Source of the DNA: Kiloniella spongiae
Lineage (GTDB): Bacteria; Pseudomonadota; Alphaproteobacteria; Kiloniellales; Kiloniellaceae
Length of the DNA: 64,000 nucleotides
Assembly: GCF_001026905.1 (NCBI RefSeq)
Contig: NZ_LAQL01000017.1
Location: 31,494-95,493, forward strand
Direction: 5' to 3'
Shown here: piece after piece, positions 9,506 through 18,592 of the stretch
Layout of the letters: each line of letters begins with the position of its first letter
How positions within the stretch are numbered: the first letter of the stretch is position 1
Notes under the pieces: model-generated
Databases searched by the model: none
The model's input: only the letters and a program-made list of their open reading frames with translations
What the model was told of the DNA's origin: nothing
Translations under genes and position numbers: made by a program

Positions 9506-9934
9506 TTATTCAAAAACTTCGTTGATATTCTGTTCTTCCGGGAAACGTGAAGGGCCAAAACGATTTGGACCTGCTGTTCCTCTCAGGAAGCCATTTTCGA
9601 CTAACGCCCAAATACCGCCAATATATGGAACTAAGTTAATCAAAATCCACCATCCACTTTTATCTCTATCGTGCCAACGTTTGATTTGGACAACAATAGT
9701 TGAATAAATTGATAGCAGGAAAAAGATGATGGTTAATACTGGGTACCCATCATTTATTGCCGCAAATTGATCAAAAATTATAGTAATAATCAAGATTACA
9801 AAATAAGGTAAAAAGTAACGAAGCCAATAATCAGAACGTGTAATTCTGCCTTGTGCAGAAAGTAAAAACCATTTCCAGGAAAAGTCCTGGCTACCTGAAG
9901 CCACGGGTGGCTGTGTCATTGTGGAATCTGTCAT
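9506..9934 (-). CDS. DUF805 domain-containing inner membrane protein
   Basis: A small membrane protein of 142 residues. The family pattern is visible: the entry motif FLLSAQGRITRSDYWLRY, several membrane helices, and IKRWHDRDKSGWWILINLVPYIG with the conserved R-x-H-D-x-x-x-S-G-W. I choose the ATG at 9934 over that at 9955 because a GGGGGGA site lies 6 bp upstream of it. DUF805 proteins are widespread and lack a defined biochemical role. The C-terminus carries the G-P-N-R-F-G-P segment often seen in the family. Confidence 0.88.
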   Translation of the reverse strand: MTDSTMTQPPVASGSQDFSWKWFLLSAQGRITRSDYWLRYFLPYFVILIITIIFDQFAAINDGYPVLTIIFFLLSIYSTIVVQIKRWHDRDKSGWWILINLVPYIGGIWALVENGFLRGTAGPNRFGPSRFPEEQNINEVFE

Positions 9935-10187
9935 AAAAAATCCCCCCAGATTCATTGAACAAAATAGAAACTCACTTAAGAACGATTTAAGTCGGTTGTC
10001 TACATAACATTATTATAGTTGTGATTCTATCGTTTTTATCTCGGACATTTGTATCGTAATTGAGAAATATCCCGCAAGTAATTCAGGTGTTAACGCCGTC
10101 AAGAATTATGGCTGGAACATTGACCTTTTCGTATCTGTATGGTCAAAAGCAGGTATAAATCAATTTCACAAAGAAACTTGTAATAAA

Positions 10188-11801
10188 ATGTCGTCAGGAA
10201 CCCTAAGCGAAAACCGCGTATTTCTGTTTGATTCCACTTTGCGTGATGGACAGCAAACACAGGGAGTTGATTTCTCTGTTGCTGATAAAATTGCGATTGC
10301 CATGGGATTGGATACGATTGGCGTTGATTATATTGAGGGGGGATGGCCGGGGGCCAATCCGACGGATAATGAGTTTTTTAACGAACGTCCTGATCTTAAA
10401 GGAGCGCAATTCGTTGCTTTTGGAATGACACGACGTCCCGGGCGGTCTGCTGAAAATGATCCGGGACTTGCGCCGTTGGTCAATTCGGCTGCTGATGCTG
10501 CCTGCATTGTGGGTAAGACGTGGGATTTCCATGTGGATGTTGCGTTGGATATTCCAAGAACAGAAAACATCGACATGATTGGCGAGTCCATTGCTTTTCT
10601 GAAAGCGCGTAAAAGCGAAGCGATGTTCGATGCGGAACATTTCTTTGATGGCTACAAAGCAAATCCTCAGTTTGCCATGGACTGCCTTTTATCTGCTTAT
10701 GACGCCGGGGCGCGCTGGATCGTTCTTTGTGATACCAATGGCGGGACATTGCCACAGGAAATCCGCCAAATCGTGAGTGACGTGACGGATAAAATCCCCG
10801 GAACGCATCTTGGCATTCATTGTCATAATGATACTGAGAACGCGGTTGCGAACTCACTGGCGGCGGTTGAAGCAGGCGCGCGTCAAATTCAGGGAACTCT
10901 TAATGGATTGGGCGAGCGATGTGGCAATGCAAACCTTGTTTCGCTGATACCATCGCTAAAGCTTAAAACAACCTACGATGTCGGTGTTAGTGAAGAGCAA
11001 CTCAAACGCTTGACGTCTGTGTCTCATATGTTGGATGAGCGCCTGAACCGTGCTTCATCCAGTAACGCCGCTTATGTCGGACAGTCTGCCTTTACGCATA
11101 AGGGTGGATTGCATGTTTCGGCTGTTGAAAAAGATCCCAAGACATATGAACACATCAATCCGGAAGATGTGGGGAATAGGCGTCATATTGTCGTGTCGGA
11201 TCAGGCGGGACGTTCGAACGTTTTGGCGATGTTCCGGGATATGAATATCAATCTTGATGTTCAGGATAACGGCAAGATGACAACCTTGCTGCAACGGGTA
11301 AAAGATCGTGAATACGAAGGCTATTCCTATGATGGTGCCGAGGCCAGTTTTGAATTATTAGCGCGACGGGCCTTTGGCGAAGTTCCCAAATATTTCGTGC
11401 TTTCGCGCTTTCGTGTAATGGATGATCGACGCTGGGATGCAAAGCATAATCTGGTGACTGAATCAGAAGCCACAGTCCGTCTGGACGTCGGTGGGAATGA
11501 AATCATGGAAGTCTCGACTGGTAATGGTCCGGTAAACGCGTTGGATTGTGCTCTACGGAAAGCCTTGCTGCCTTTCTATCCGGAACTTGAGGACATGGTC
11601 CTACTTGATTATAAAGTGCGCATTCTAACGCCACAGGATGGAACGCGAGCGGTGACTCGTGTGATGATTGAATCAGGGGACAGCACAGGGCGTAGATGGA
11701 CAACAGTCGGTGTGTCACCAAATATTATTGATGCGTCTTATAATGCGATAAATGATGGCATTACATGGAAGCTTTTCCATGAAAAAGCCAAAAGCATTTA
11801 A
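10188..11801 (+). CDS. cimA: (R)-citramalate synthase
   Basis: Condenses pyruvate and acetyl-CoA to citramalate, the entry to the threonine-independent isoleucine route. The 537-residue protein has an HMGL/DRE-TIM barrel domain with FDSTLRDGQQTQGV (about 13-26) for metal and substrate binding and the metal-binding H-C-H-N-D near 207. A C-terminal LeuA-type regulatory domain (about 400-530) normally binds the feedback inhibitor. The long, CimA-type form with EGGWPGANPTDNEFF distinguishes it from 2-isopropylmalate synthase. It is followed 32 bp later by trmJ, probably in one transcript ending at 12656-12707. Confidence 0.9.
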   Translation: MSSGTLSENRVFLFDSTLRDGQQTQGVDFSVADKIAIAMGLDTIGVDYIEGGWPGANPTDNEFFNERPDLKGAQFVAFGMTRRPGRSAENDPGLAPLVNSAADAACIVGKTWDFHVDVALDIPRTENIDMIGESIAFLKARKSEAMFDAEHFFDGYKANPQFAMDCLLSAYDAGARWIVLCDTNGGTLPQEIRQIVSDVTDKIPGTHLGIHCHNDTENAVANSLAAVEAGARQIQGTLNGLGERCGNANLVSLIPSLKLKTTYDVGVSEEQLKRLTSVSHMLDERLNRASSSNAAYVGQSAFTHKGGLHVSAVEKDPKTYEHINPEDVGNRRHIVVSDQAGRSNVLAMFRDMNINLDVQDNGKMTTLLQRVKDREYEGYSYDGAEASFELLARRAFGEVPKYFVLSRFRVMDDRRWDAKHNLVTESEATVRLDVGGNEIMEVSTGNGPVNALDCALRKALLPFYPELEDMVLLDYKVRILTPQDGTRAVTRVMIESGDSTGRRWTTVGVSPNIIDASYNAINDGITWKLFHEKAKSI

Positions 11802-11833
11802 ACAAGCGTTTGATTTCAAAAACGGAGAATACA

Positions 11834-12631
11834 GTGGCCGGTACTGATTCCACGCAAGCAACTTTGGCTCAAACATCAAAAACAGGTGGCCCAGCGATTA
11901 TTCTGGTGAAGCCTCAGCTCGGTGAAAACATTGGTATGGTAACTCGTGCCATGTTGAACAATGGGCTTACTGAATTACGCCTTGTAAAGCCGAGGGATGG
12001 TTGGCCGAACCCTGCGGCGGAAGCATCGGCGGCAGGTGCTATTGAGGTACTGGAAAAAGCACAGGTTTTCGAAACGACAGAAGAGGCAATTGCTGATTTG
12101 CATAAAGTCTATGCGACCACGGCTCGCACACGGGATATGACAAAGCCAGTTGCTGTTCCGCATTATGCGGCCAAAGAAATGCGTGCTTTTGATCAATTCG
12201 GCCAGAAAGTTGGCGTGCTCTTTGGACCGGAAAAAGCTGGTTTGCACAATGATGATGTTGTTCTGGCGGATACTGTTATCTCAGTCCCGTTGAACCCCAA
12301 GTTTTCTTCCTTGAATTTAGCTCAGGCTGTCTTGTTGATTGCTTATGAATGGTTTCAACAGGGTGTTGATGTCCCGGATGAGGAACTCTTGCTCGGCAGC
12401 TCGCCATTGGCGACAAAGGATGAGTTGCTAAATTTTTACAAACGTCTTGAGGCTGCGTTAGATGAATCGGGCTTTCTCTGGCCGCCAGAAAAACGCCCGA
12501 ACATGGTACGGAATTTACGGAATATTTTCCAACGTGCTCATTTAACTGATCAGGAAGTCAATACGTTGCACGGCGTGGTCAAGACTTTACAGCTAGGGCC
12601 TCGTGTTCAAAAGTCGCCAAAAAAGCAATAG
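11834..12631 (+). CDS. trmJ: tRNA (cytidine/uridine-2'-O-)-methyltransferase TrmJ-like
   Basis: SPOUT-class enzyme expected to 2'-O-methylate position 32 of tRNA using S-adenosylmethionine. The SpoU motifs appear in order: NIGMVTRAMLN, LFGPEKAGL and SVPLNPKFSSLNLAQAVLL, which form the knotted cofactor site. An upstream TTG at 11810 keeps the frame open, but the GTG at 11834 has a GGAG site 6 bp before it and is the better start, giving 265 residues. The C-terminal extension is typical of TrmJ. It follows cimA closely. Confidence 0.85.
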   Translation: MAGTDSTQATLAQTSKTGGPAIILVKPQLGENIGMVTRAMLNNGLTELRLVKPRDGWPNPAAEASAAGAIEVLEKAQVFETTEEAIADLHKVYATTARTRDMTKPVAVPHYAAKEMRAFDQFGQKVGVLFGPEKAGLHNDDVVLADTVISVPLNPKFSSLNLAQAVLLIAYEWFQQGVDVPDEELLLGSSPLATKDELLNFYKRLEAALDESGFLWPPEKRPNMVRNLRNIFQRAHLTDQEVNTLHGVVKTLQLGPRVQKSPKKQ

Positions 12632-12655
12632 ACGCAACTTCTCCTATTATGAAAG

Positions 12656-12707
12656 AAGAGCGCAAAATGAAGTGGTTAAACTTCTAATTCTGCGCTCTTT
12701 TTTGTTT
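12656..12707 (+). terminator. Terminator after trmJ
   Basis: AAGAGCGCA (12656-12664) pairs with TGCGCTCTT (12691-12699), followed by TTTTGTTTT. The T-rich 3' flank runs up to the stop codon of the convergent M24 gene. Confidence 0.8.
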
Positions 12708-13861
12708 TATCCGTTTGAAATTAGATCAAGCGGCATCTTAGAGAGATTTTCACATCCATCTTTTGTGACGACAACCGTCTGTCCGGGGCACATGGCGGTG
12801 TTATTATCGCTATCCATCAGAATCATGTGAAGAAAGAAAACCATATTCTCCTGCACTTCTACGGGATTGCCATGGTAGAACATTGGCCAATCCATCCAGT
12901 TCGGCGCAAAAGTGGTTCCAAGGCTGTATCCGGTGGCGTTCAATCGATGTTCCTGCATACCCGCTTCATCGGCAACCCGTGCGTAGGCATCAAAAACATC
13001 GCCGACAGCAGCGCCGGGTTTTAGCGTTTCCATACAAGCGGCCATGGCATCTGTTGCAACCTTATGCATCTCTATCTGGCGAACAGTTGGTGTACCGATC
13101 ACGATGGTACGCATCATGGCAGCGTGATAGTGACGATAGGCTCCGGCCCATTCCAGTGTTATCTGATCTTCAGCATCAAGATGCCTGCGGCCAGTGAAAT
13201 AACGACAAAGCAAAGCATCTTGGCCAGAGCCAATGATAAATTCATTTCCCGGATAATCACCACCACCTTTAAAGACAGCTCCTTGCATGGCGGCGAGGAT
13301 ATCACCTTCAAATGCTCCGGGCACGCAGAGCTCATTTGCTTCGCGTAGGGCATTATCGGCGAGCTCTGCTGCTTTGCGCACATACCCAAGCTCTGCAGGG
13401 CTTTTAATGACCCTGAGTTGACTAATTAAATCAGAAGCATCTTCCAAGCGGCAGAAACAGTCTAGGGCAGCATACAGACGGCGTCCGTTTCTGGCCGTTA
13501 ATCCATAGGATTCGAGCTCGACTCCAAAGGTCTTGTCTTTTCCTCCGTGCTCATCAAGAATCTTCCGAAGTTCCAATTCCGGTGTGGCATCGGGACCATC
13601 AACCCATATTCTGACATCATCGATAATGGACGTATGCCTAGCTTGCCGAAGATCTGCGGATCTGGTCAGCAAAGTCATTGTGCCGTCGGACCCGAGATAA
13701 AGGCACTGAAAGAAAACATAACCAAAGGTATCGTATCCGGTTAGGTAAAACATTGATTCTTGGCGGAAAATTAACATTCCATCCAAGTTCCTTTTCACCA
13801 TTTCATTAATTGTATTCTGACGGCGTTGGGCGAGTTCCTCTTCGGAAAAGTGGATTGCCAT
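12707..13861 (-). CDS. M24 (creatinase/aminopeptidase-like) family protein without metal ligands
   Basis: A pita-bread-fold protein of 384 residues: a creatinase-type N-terminal domain, then the M24 domain. I choose the ATG at 13861, which has a GAGG site, over the longer open frame to 14023, whose extension would overlap the rpsD promoter and leader. Canonical M24 peptidases use two Asp, one His and two Glu as metal ligands. Aligned by eye, these are Trp and Ala (LEWAG and HAAMMRT), Tyr (GYSLG), His (FLHMI) and Gln (PGQT). It therefore cannot be a normal metalloaminopeptidase. Creatinase, a metal-independent C-N hydrolase of this fold, is the best precedent. The substrate is unknown. Confidence 0.85.
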   Translation of the reverse strand: MAIHFSEEELAQRRQNTINEMVKRNLDGMLIFRQESMFYLTGYDTFGYVFFQCLYLGSDGTMTLLTRSADLRQARHTSIIDDVRIWVDGPDATPELELRKILDEHGGKDKTFGVELESYGLTARNGRRLYAALDCFCRLEDASDLISQLRVIKSPAELGYVRKAAELADNALREANELCVPGAFEGDILAAMQGAVFKGGGDYPGNEFIIGSGQDALLCRYFTGRRHLDAEDQITLEWAGAYRHYHAAMMRTIVIGTPTVRQIEMHKVATDAMAACMETLKPGAAVGDVFDAYARVADEAGMQEHRLNATGYSLGTTFAPNWMDWPMFYHGNPVEVQENMVFFLHMILMDSDNNTAMCPGQTVVVTKDGCENLSKMPLDLISNG

Positions 13862-13960
13862 TGGCTTAACCTCGTAAAATGAGTAGTTCTGCAGACCTGC
13901 AGGAAAGATGTAGAAAAGTATCTTACGCAGGCTTTGCAATCTGTACAGCGGGAAATAGGT

Positions 13961-13988
13961 TTGACTTTTGGATGTGTATCCGTATAGT
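13961..13988 (+). promoter_or_regulatory. Sigma-70-type promoter for rpsD
   Basis: TTGACT at 13961-13966 and TATAGT at 13983-13988 are separated by 16 bp. Transcription would begin near 13995, giving an rpsD leader of about 90 nt. The promoter lies upstream of, and divergent from, the M24 gene start. Confidence 0.65.
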
Positions 13989-13998
13989 CGCGCCTGCA

Positions 13999-14060
13999 TT
14001 CCCGGGAAAGTGGGGCGGCCCAAGGCCTGTTCCCCGTCCTTAATTGGAACTACCGGGACA
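13999..14060 (+). promoter_or_regulatory. Structured 5' leader of rpsD, possible S4 autoregulatory site
   Basis: TCCCGG (14000-14005) can close with CCGGGA (14053-14058). Inside it GGGG (14012-14015) pairs with CCCC (14032-14035), enclosing GGCC-CAA-GGCC (14017-14027). S4 is a translational repressor that binds its own mRNA in E. coli and Bacillus by different structures. That this leader does the same is inference. Confidence 0.4.
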
Positions 14061-14085
14061 CCAAACTAATGTATAGGATACAGAA

Positions 14086-14703
14086 ATGTCCAAGCGTATT
14101 GCTGCTAAATATAAGATTAATCGTCGTCTTGGCGTGAATCTTTGGGGTCGCCCTAAAAGCCCTCTAAACCGTCGTGACTACGGCCCAGGTCAGCATGGCC
14201 AGCGCCGCAAAGGTAAGACTTCTGATTTTGGTACACAGCTTATGGCCAAACAGAAGCTCAAAGGTTACTACGGCAACATCGGTGAAAAACAGTTCCGTCG
14301 TTACTTCGCAGAAGCTAACCGTCGTAAAGGTGATACAGGTCAAAACCTTGTTGGTATCCTTGAAAGTCGTTTGGACGCTGTTGTTTACCGTGCAAAATTC
14401 GTACCGACAGTATTTGCTGCTCGTCAGTTCGTGAACCACGGTCACGTAACTGTAAACGGCAAAAAAGTCAACATTCCTTCTTATCTTGTTAAAGAAGGTG
14501 ATGTAATTGAAGTTAAAGAGAAAAGCCGTCAGATCCCTATGGTTCTGGAAGCTGTTGAATCTGTTGAGCGTGAAGTTCCAGAATATGTAAATTCCGACCT
14601 GAAAGCGATGAAAGCTACTTTCGTTCGCGTTCCTGAACTTGCTGATATTCCATATCCAGTTCAGATGGAACCAAATCTGATCATCGAATTTTACTCCCGC
14701 TAA
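14086..14703 (+). CDS. rpsD: 30S ribosomal protein S4
   Basis: Primary 16S rRNA-binding protein of the small subunit, 205 residues as usual. The N-terminus ([20 protein letters not shown]) has none of the four zinc-binding cysteines, so this is the C-minus form. The S4 RNA-binding domain is visible at about 94-155 ([20 protein letters not shown], then [11 protein letters not shown]). It is monocistronic, with its own promoter, a structured leader and a strong terminator at 14752. Codon use is visibly biased toward a few codons, as in highly expressed genes. Confidence 0.98.
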   Translation: MSKRIAAKYKINRRLGVNLWGRPKSPLNRRDYGPGQHGQRRKGKTSDFGTQLMAKQKLKGYYGNIGEKQFRRYFAEANRRKGDTGQNLVGILESRLDAVVYRAKFVPTVFAARQFVNHGHVTVNGKKVNIPSYLVKEGDVIEVKEKSRQIPMVLEAVESVEREVPEYVNSDLKAMKATFVRVPELADIPYPVQMEPNLIIEFYSR

Positions 14704-14751
14704 TCGGGACAAAATTCTGCTAACGATTTTTGTTGGCATCAAATGGTTATT

Positions 14752-14787
14752 AAAAAAGGTTGTCAGTTATACTGGCAACCTTTTTTG
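14752..14787 (+). terminator. Terminator after rpsD
   Basis: AAAAAAGGTTGTCAG pairs with CTGGCAACCTTTTTT across a TTATA loop, with one G-U pair. It lies 48 bp after the rpsD stop. Confidence 0.9.
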
Positions 14788-14885
14788 TTTGAGCAATATT
14801 AAAGCACACAGTCTCTCTTGGGTTTGACTCCGTTGAGCTTGGCTCTAATGAGGCTGGATTGCTGTTTACTGTTTATGAGCTTGGG

Positions 14886-15224
14886 TTAAAAGCTGTCAAT
14901 TCCTGGTACCTTGCACTCACCTCTGGTGAATATTTGTTTTACATGACCAAAGCGATGTTGTGCTATTTTCAGATAACCTTTGCAATTATGAAAGCGAATA
15001 AAGGTATCGTAACCTTCAATACGTTGCCTTCTGTCATTACTGGTACCACGTTCAAGCGTTGTTTGTGATTTAATGCTACTTTGATCAACATTGTACTTGG
15101 TCAGTACTTCTTTTACTTGGGTAGGGTAGGGATTAGGCGCGGCTGCATTTGCAGGTAATATCAGGATACTACCCAAGAATAGAGTACTGGAGGCTATTAA
15201 AGCAGGGGATGTAAAGTGTTTCAT
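14886..15224 (-). CDS. Small secreted protein of unknown function (112 aa)
   Basis: Not recognised. The first 27 residues are a Sec signal peptide: a short basic start, a hydrophobic core and a PANAAA cleavage region. The mature part is about 85 residues, basic, with exactly two cysteines (NCKGYL and GECKVP) that could form one disulfide in the periplasm. The ribosome binding site is weak. It is isolated, between the rpsD terminator and the grxD group on the opposite side. The secretion signal and frame make a real gene likely. Confidence 0.65.
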   Translation of the reverse strand: MKHFTSPALIASSTLFLGSILILPANAAAPNPYPTQVKEVLTKYNVDQSSIKSQTTLERGTSNDRRQRIEGYDTFIRFHNCKGYLKIAQHRFGHVKQIFTRGECKVPGIDSF

Positions 15225-15539
15225 CGGTCGTTATCTCTTTGGTTATAAATTGTCAGGGGGACGATTTATAAATAGTTGTAGCTAAAGAGATTTAAATGCC
15301 TGAATAGAATTAGATACATCATCTTATTGTGAGAATTCGTTGAGTTTTCGAGCATAAACTTGAATTATTAGCCACAAAAATACGCGATAAGGGTTTTGGC
15401 GTTATTCTTTGTAATATGATGTAACTAACTAATATGTCCGTAATTTTTGATTTCGTTGTTGGAAGAATGAATTGATATTTGCCAGCTTAGGCATTTCAAA
15501 AGCTATCACAGTGGTGTGAGCTCTTTTATAAATAGCGGG
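15225..15539. other. Intergenic region with no gene seen
   Basis: About 315 bp of AT-rich DNA upstream of the small secreted-protein gene and downstream of the grxD terminator. I see no open frame with a ribosome binding site and no RNA gene. It presumably carries the promoter of the secreted-protein gene. Confidence 0.6.
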
Positions 15540-15576
15540 TAAAATAAAAGGCCGCCCAAGGCGACCTTTTATTTTA
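15540..15576 (-). terminator. Terminator after grxD
   Basis: A 17-bp stem (15540-15556 with 15560-15576) with a 3-nt loop. The one mismatch on the plus strand is a U-G pair in the minus-strand RNA. The A-rich arm becomes a U-rich tail on the minus strand, 26 bp after the grxD stop. Confidence 0.85.
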
Positions 15577-15602
15577 GTAATACGCGAAAGATCCGAGAAA
15601 GC

Positions 15603-15944
15603 TTAAGAAGCTTGTTCCTGTGCCTCAAATCCTTTGTCTTTGAAAAACTGTTGAAGTTCGCCAGTCTGGAACATTTCACGTAGGATATCACACCCACCTA
15701 CGAATTCACCTTTTACATAAAGCTGGGGAATTGTCGGCCAGTTGCTGAAATCCTTTATACCCTGTCTAATGCTTGGGTCTTGTAAAACGTCAATACCCGT
15801 AAACTTAACGCCAAGGTGGGTTAAAATTTGTGCCGCAGTTGCGGAAAACCCACATTGTGGAAATACAGGTGTACCTTTCATGAAAAGTACAACGTCGTTT
15901 TCATTTACTTCCTGACGAATGCGCTCAGCGACAACGTTATCCAT
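15603..15944 (-). CDS. grxD: Monothiol glutaredoxin, Grx4 type
   Basis: A 113-residue monothiol glutaredoxin with the CGFS active site at residues 31-34 and the preceding F-M-K-G-T-P-x-x-P-x-C pattern. Such proteins coordinate a [2Fe-2S] cluster with glutathione and pass clusters to target proteins, often as a heterodimer with BolA. The bolA gene lies directly upstream (42 bp gap), so the pair is the known Grx4-BolA iron-sulfur module. This fits the common alphaproteobacterial order purL-bolA-grxD. Confidence 0.95.
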   Translation of the reverse strand: MDNVVAERIRQEVNENDVVLFMKGTPVFPQCGFSATAAQILTHLGVKFTGIDVLQDPSIRQGIKDFSNWPTIPQLYVKGEFVGGCDILREMFQTGELQQFFKDKGFEAQEQAS

Positions 15945-15986
15945 AAGGTCTATTCCTTGATCGTATTAATTCAGTAAGGTGTTGGC

Positions 15987-16223
15987 TTAGCTCTGCGGGG
16001 CAGAAGTCTGTAAAGCCAGCGCGTGTAACTCATTACCCATACGTCCCTGAAGGGCTTGGTAAACCATCTGGTGCTGCTGCACGCGGGTTTTCCCTTCAAA
16101 GGCAGGCGAAACGACGTAAGCTGCATAGTGATCACCATCGCCACGAAGATCTTCAATGGTTACATCTGCTTCGGGCAGTGCATCCCGAATCAATGCTTCG
16201 ATCTCTGCAGGGTTCATCGGCAT
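15987..16223 (-). CDS. bolA: BolA family protein
   Basis: Small BolA/IbaG-type protein (78 residues from the chosen start), a partner of monothiol glutaredoxins in iron-sulfur cluster trafficking. It has the class-II KH-like pattern: DGDHYAAYVVSPAFEGKTRVQQHQ, where the family's conserved His can ligate a shared cluster, followed by V-Y-Q-A-L and H-A-L-A-L. The start at 16223 is favoured because AGGA lies 8-9 bp upstream; an upstream ATG at 16244 has its GGAG only 2 bp away. Probably cotranscribed with grxD. Confidence 0.9.
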   Translation of the reverse strand: MPMNPAEIEALIRDALPEADVTIEDLRGDGDHYAAYVVSPAFEGKTRVQQHQMVYQALQGRMGNELHALALQTSAPQS

Positions 16224-16328
16224 AAATACTGTCCTTGTTCTCATTTCTCCGGTTCGGATTGAGAAGCTTATTTTGGATTCTCAACCCTTTTCAGATACCA
16301 CACTACAAAGCTTGTTCGAAAAGATCTA

Positions 16329-16356
16329 CAGGAGAGGTATGTTTAATCCTCTCCTG
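16329..16356 (-). terminator. Terminator after purL
   Basis: CAGGAGAGG (minus strand, from 16356) pairs with CCTCTCCTG across a 10-nt loop, and TAGATCTTTTCG follows on the minus strand. It lies 35 bp past the purL stop. Confidence 0.65.
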
Positions 16357-16390
16357 CGTCAAAATTTCTTTTCGAAAGGCGGATATAAAC

Positions 16391-18580
16391 CTATCCAGCC
16401 ATATAGTTTGGCATCCATGCTTCGTTGCATGTGCGAAGCTCTGCTACGGATATGGTGCTTCCACCCGGTAGCGTCAAGTCATTGCCGCCTGTACGGCCAA
16501 CAACAACGGCTGAAACGCCAGCTTCTTCGGCTGCTTCAAGCAAGCTCTCGGCATCGCCGATGGAAATCAGATAACGGCCCTGATCTTCACCAAATAGCCA
16601 AGCCGTTGTCGGCGTTTCAACTTCGGCAGGCTTAATGACTTCTGCACCCATGTTGGATGCAATGGCCATATCGGCAACAGCCGCGGCAAGGCCTCCGTCT
16701 GATAGATCGTGGCAGCTTTTGACAAAACCGCCTTCAATTTGAGATCTTACAAAGTCACCATTTTTACGTTCGGCAGCGAGATCAACAATCGGAGCATTTC
16801 CTTCGCGACGTCCTTCGATCACATCAAGATATATGGACATGCCGACATGCCCAATTGAGCTTCCGATGAGAACCAGACTTTCACCTTCAGATTCAAAAGC
16901 AACGGTTGCTGTTTTAGTAGAATCTTTAAGCAAGCCGACGCCACCGATAACAGGGGTCGGGAGAATGCCTTTACCGTTGGTTTCGTTGTAGAGAGAGACG
17001 TTGCCGGATACGACTGGATAATCCAGTGCCAGACAAGCATCACGCATGCCTTCGATACAGCCTACAAACTGTCCCATAATTTCCGGGCGTTCCGGATTGC
17101 CAAAGTTCATGTTATCAGTAATAGCCAGAGGCGTCGCGCCAACAGCTGTAATATTACGGTATGTCTCTGCAACGGCCTGTGCACCACCACGAACAGGGTT
17201 CGCTTTACAATAGCGTGGCGTACAGTCAGAAGTCACTGCAAGGGCACGGTTGGTTCCGTGAACACGAACCACACCGGCGTCACCACCCGGGCGTTGAATT
17301 GTGTCACCCATCACCATGTGATCGTATTGTTCCCACACCCAGCGGCGGCTGGACATATTCGCGGAACTGATCAGGGTTTTCAAAGCATCCGTTGTATCGG
17401 TTGCTTCGTTGATGTCGCTTGCCAACACATCTTTGGAATCTGGTGTTGACACCCATGGACGGTCATATTCCGGGGAATGATGAGCCAATGGTTTAATCGG
17501 AAGATCACCAACAGTATCCCCGTGGAATTTCAGAACCATACGTTTGCTGTCTGTCAGTGTACCAATGACCGCAAAATCCAAGTCCCATTTTTCCATGATA
17601 GAACGTGCAAGATCCTCTTTCCCCGGCTTGAGGATGATCAGCATGCGTTCCTGACTTTCGGAAAGCATCATCTCGTAAGGAGTCATGCCTTCTTCGCGTT
17701 GAGGAACTTGATCCAGATTGAGCTCAACCCCCATGTCACCAGAAGAAGCCATCTCAAATGATGAAGATGTCAATCCGGCTGCGCCCATATCCTGAATAGC
17801 AACGATAGCATCGGTCTGCATTAGCTCAAGACAGGCTTCAATCAATAGCTTTTCTGTAAAAGGATCACCAACCTGTACAGTCGGACGTTTCTCGTCTGAC
17901 GCATCATCAAATTCAGCAGAGGCCATTGTCGCGCCGTGAATGCCATCGCGACCTGTTTTGGATCCGACATAGACAACCGGATTACCAACACCAGATGCTT
18001 GGGCTGTGAAGATGCGATCTGCCTTTGCCAGACCAACGGTCATGGCGTTTACGAGGATGTTGCCGTTATAAGAAGGATCAAACTCGACTTCACCGGCAAC
18101 GGTTGGTACGCCAACGCAGTTACCATAACCACCAACACCAGCAACAACACCTGAAACGAGATGACGCGTCTTGGGGTGATCGGGCTCACCAAATCGCAGT
18201 GCATTTACATTGGCAATTGGACGGGCACCCATCGTGAAAACATCACGCAGGATACCACCAACACCTGTTGCCGCACCTTGGTAAGGTTCGATAAAACTTG
18301 GGTGGTTGTGGCTTTCCATTTTGAAAATGGCAGCATTGCCATCACCAATGTCGATAACACCAGCATTTTCACCTGGTCCCATAATGACCTGTGGCCCTTC
18401 GGTTGGAAGGGTTTTAAGCCATTTTTTTGACGATTTGTAGGAACAATGCTCGGACCACATAACCGAAAAGATACCCAGTTCCAGAAGGTTGGGTTCGCGG
18501 CCCATAATCTCAAGAACGAGGGCGTATTCTTCTTCGTTGATTCCGTGTTCAGCGACGATTTCAGGGGTAATTTCACTCAT
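16391..18580 (-). CDS. purL: Phosphoribosylformylglycinamidine synthase subunit PurL (small form)
   Basis: The ATP-dependent synthetase subunit converting FGAR to FGAM in purine synthesis. At 729 residues it is the small PurL that needs PurQ (glutaminase) and PurS, both encoded just upstream. Typical features include [11 protein letters not shown] near the N-terminus, the glycine-rich [14 protein letters not shown] nucleotide segment, SHNHPS, and the second-domain repeats DNMNFGNPE and [10 protein letters not shown]. The start lies 12 bp after the purQ stop, so they form one operon ending at the hairpin at 16329-16356. Confidence 0.97.
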   Translation of the reverse strand: MSEITPEIVAEHGINEEEYALVLEIMGREPNLLELGIFSVMWSEHCSYKSSKKWLKTLPTEGPQVIMGPGENAGVIDIGDGNAAIFKMESHNHPSFIEPYQGAATGVGGILRDVFTMGARPIANVNALRFGEPDHPKTRHLVSGVVAGVGGYGNCVGVPTVAGEVEFDPSYNGNILVNAMTVGLAKADRIFTAQASGVGNPVVYVGSKTGRDGIHGATMASAEFDDASDEKRPTVQVGDPFTEKLLIEACLELMQTDAIVAIQDMGAAGLTSSSFEMASSGDMGVELNLDQVPQREEGMTPYEMMLSESQERMLIILKPGKEDLARSIMEKWDLDFAVIGTLTDSKRMVLKFHGDTVGDLPIKPLAHHSPEYDRPWVSTPDSKDVLASDINEATDTTDALKTLISSANMSSRRWVWEQYDHMVMGDTIQRPGGDAGVVRVHGTNRALAVTSDCTPRYCKANPVRGGAQAVAETYRNITAVGATPLAITDNMNFGNPERPEIMGQFVGCIEGMRDACLALDYPVVSGNVSLYNETNGKGILPTPVIGGVGLLKDSTKTATVAFESEGESLVLIGSSIGHVGMSIYLDVIEGRREGNAPIVDLAAERKNGDFVRSQIEGGFVKSCHDLSDGGLAAAVADMAIASNMGAEVIKPAEVETPTTAWLFGEDQGRYLISIGDAESLLEAAEEAGVSAVVVGRTGGNDLTLPGGSTISVAELRTCNEAWMPNYMAG

Positions 18581-18592
18581 TTTTCTATCACC

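Noticed and set aside
13862..14023. N-terminal extension of the M24 protein
   Set aside because: It would overlap the rpsD promoter and leader, has no ribosome binding site, and the family begins at the ATG at 13861.
14164..14742. 192-codon minus-strand open frame opposite rpsD
   Set aside because: An antisense shadow produced by the biased codon use of rpsD; it is Phe/Thr/Val-rich and non-protein-like.
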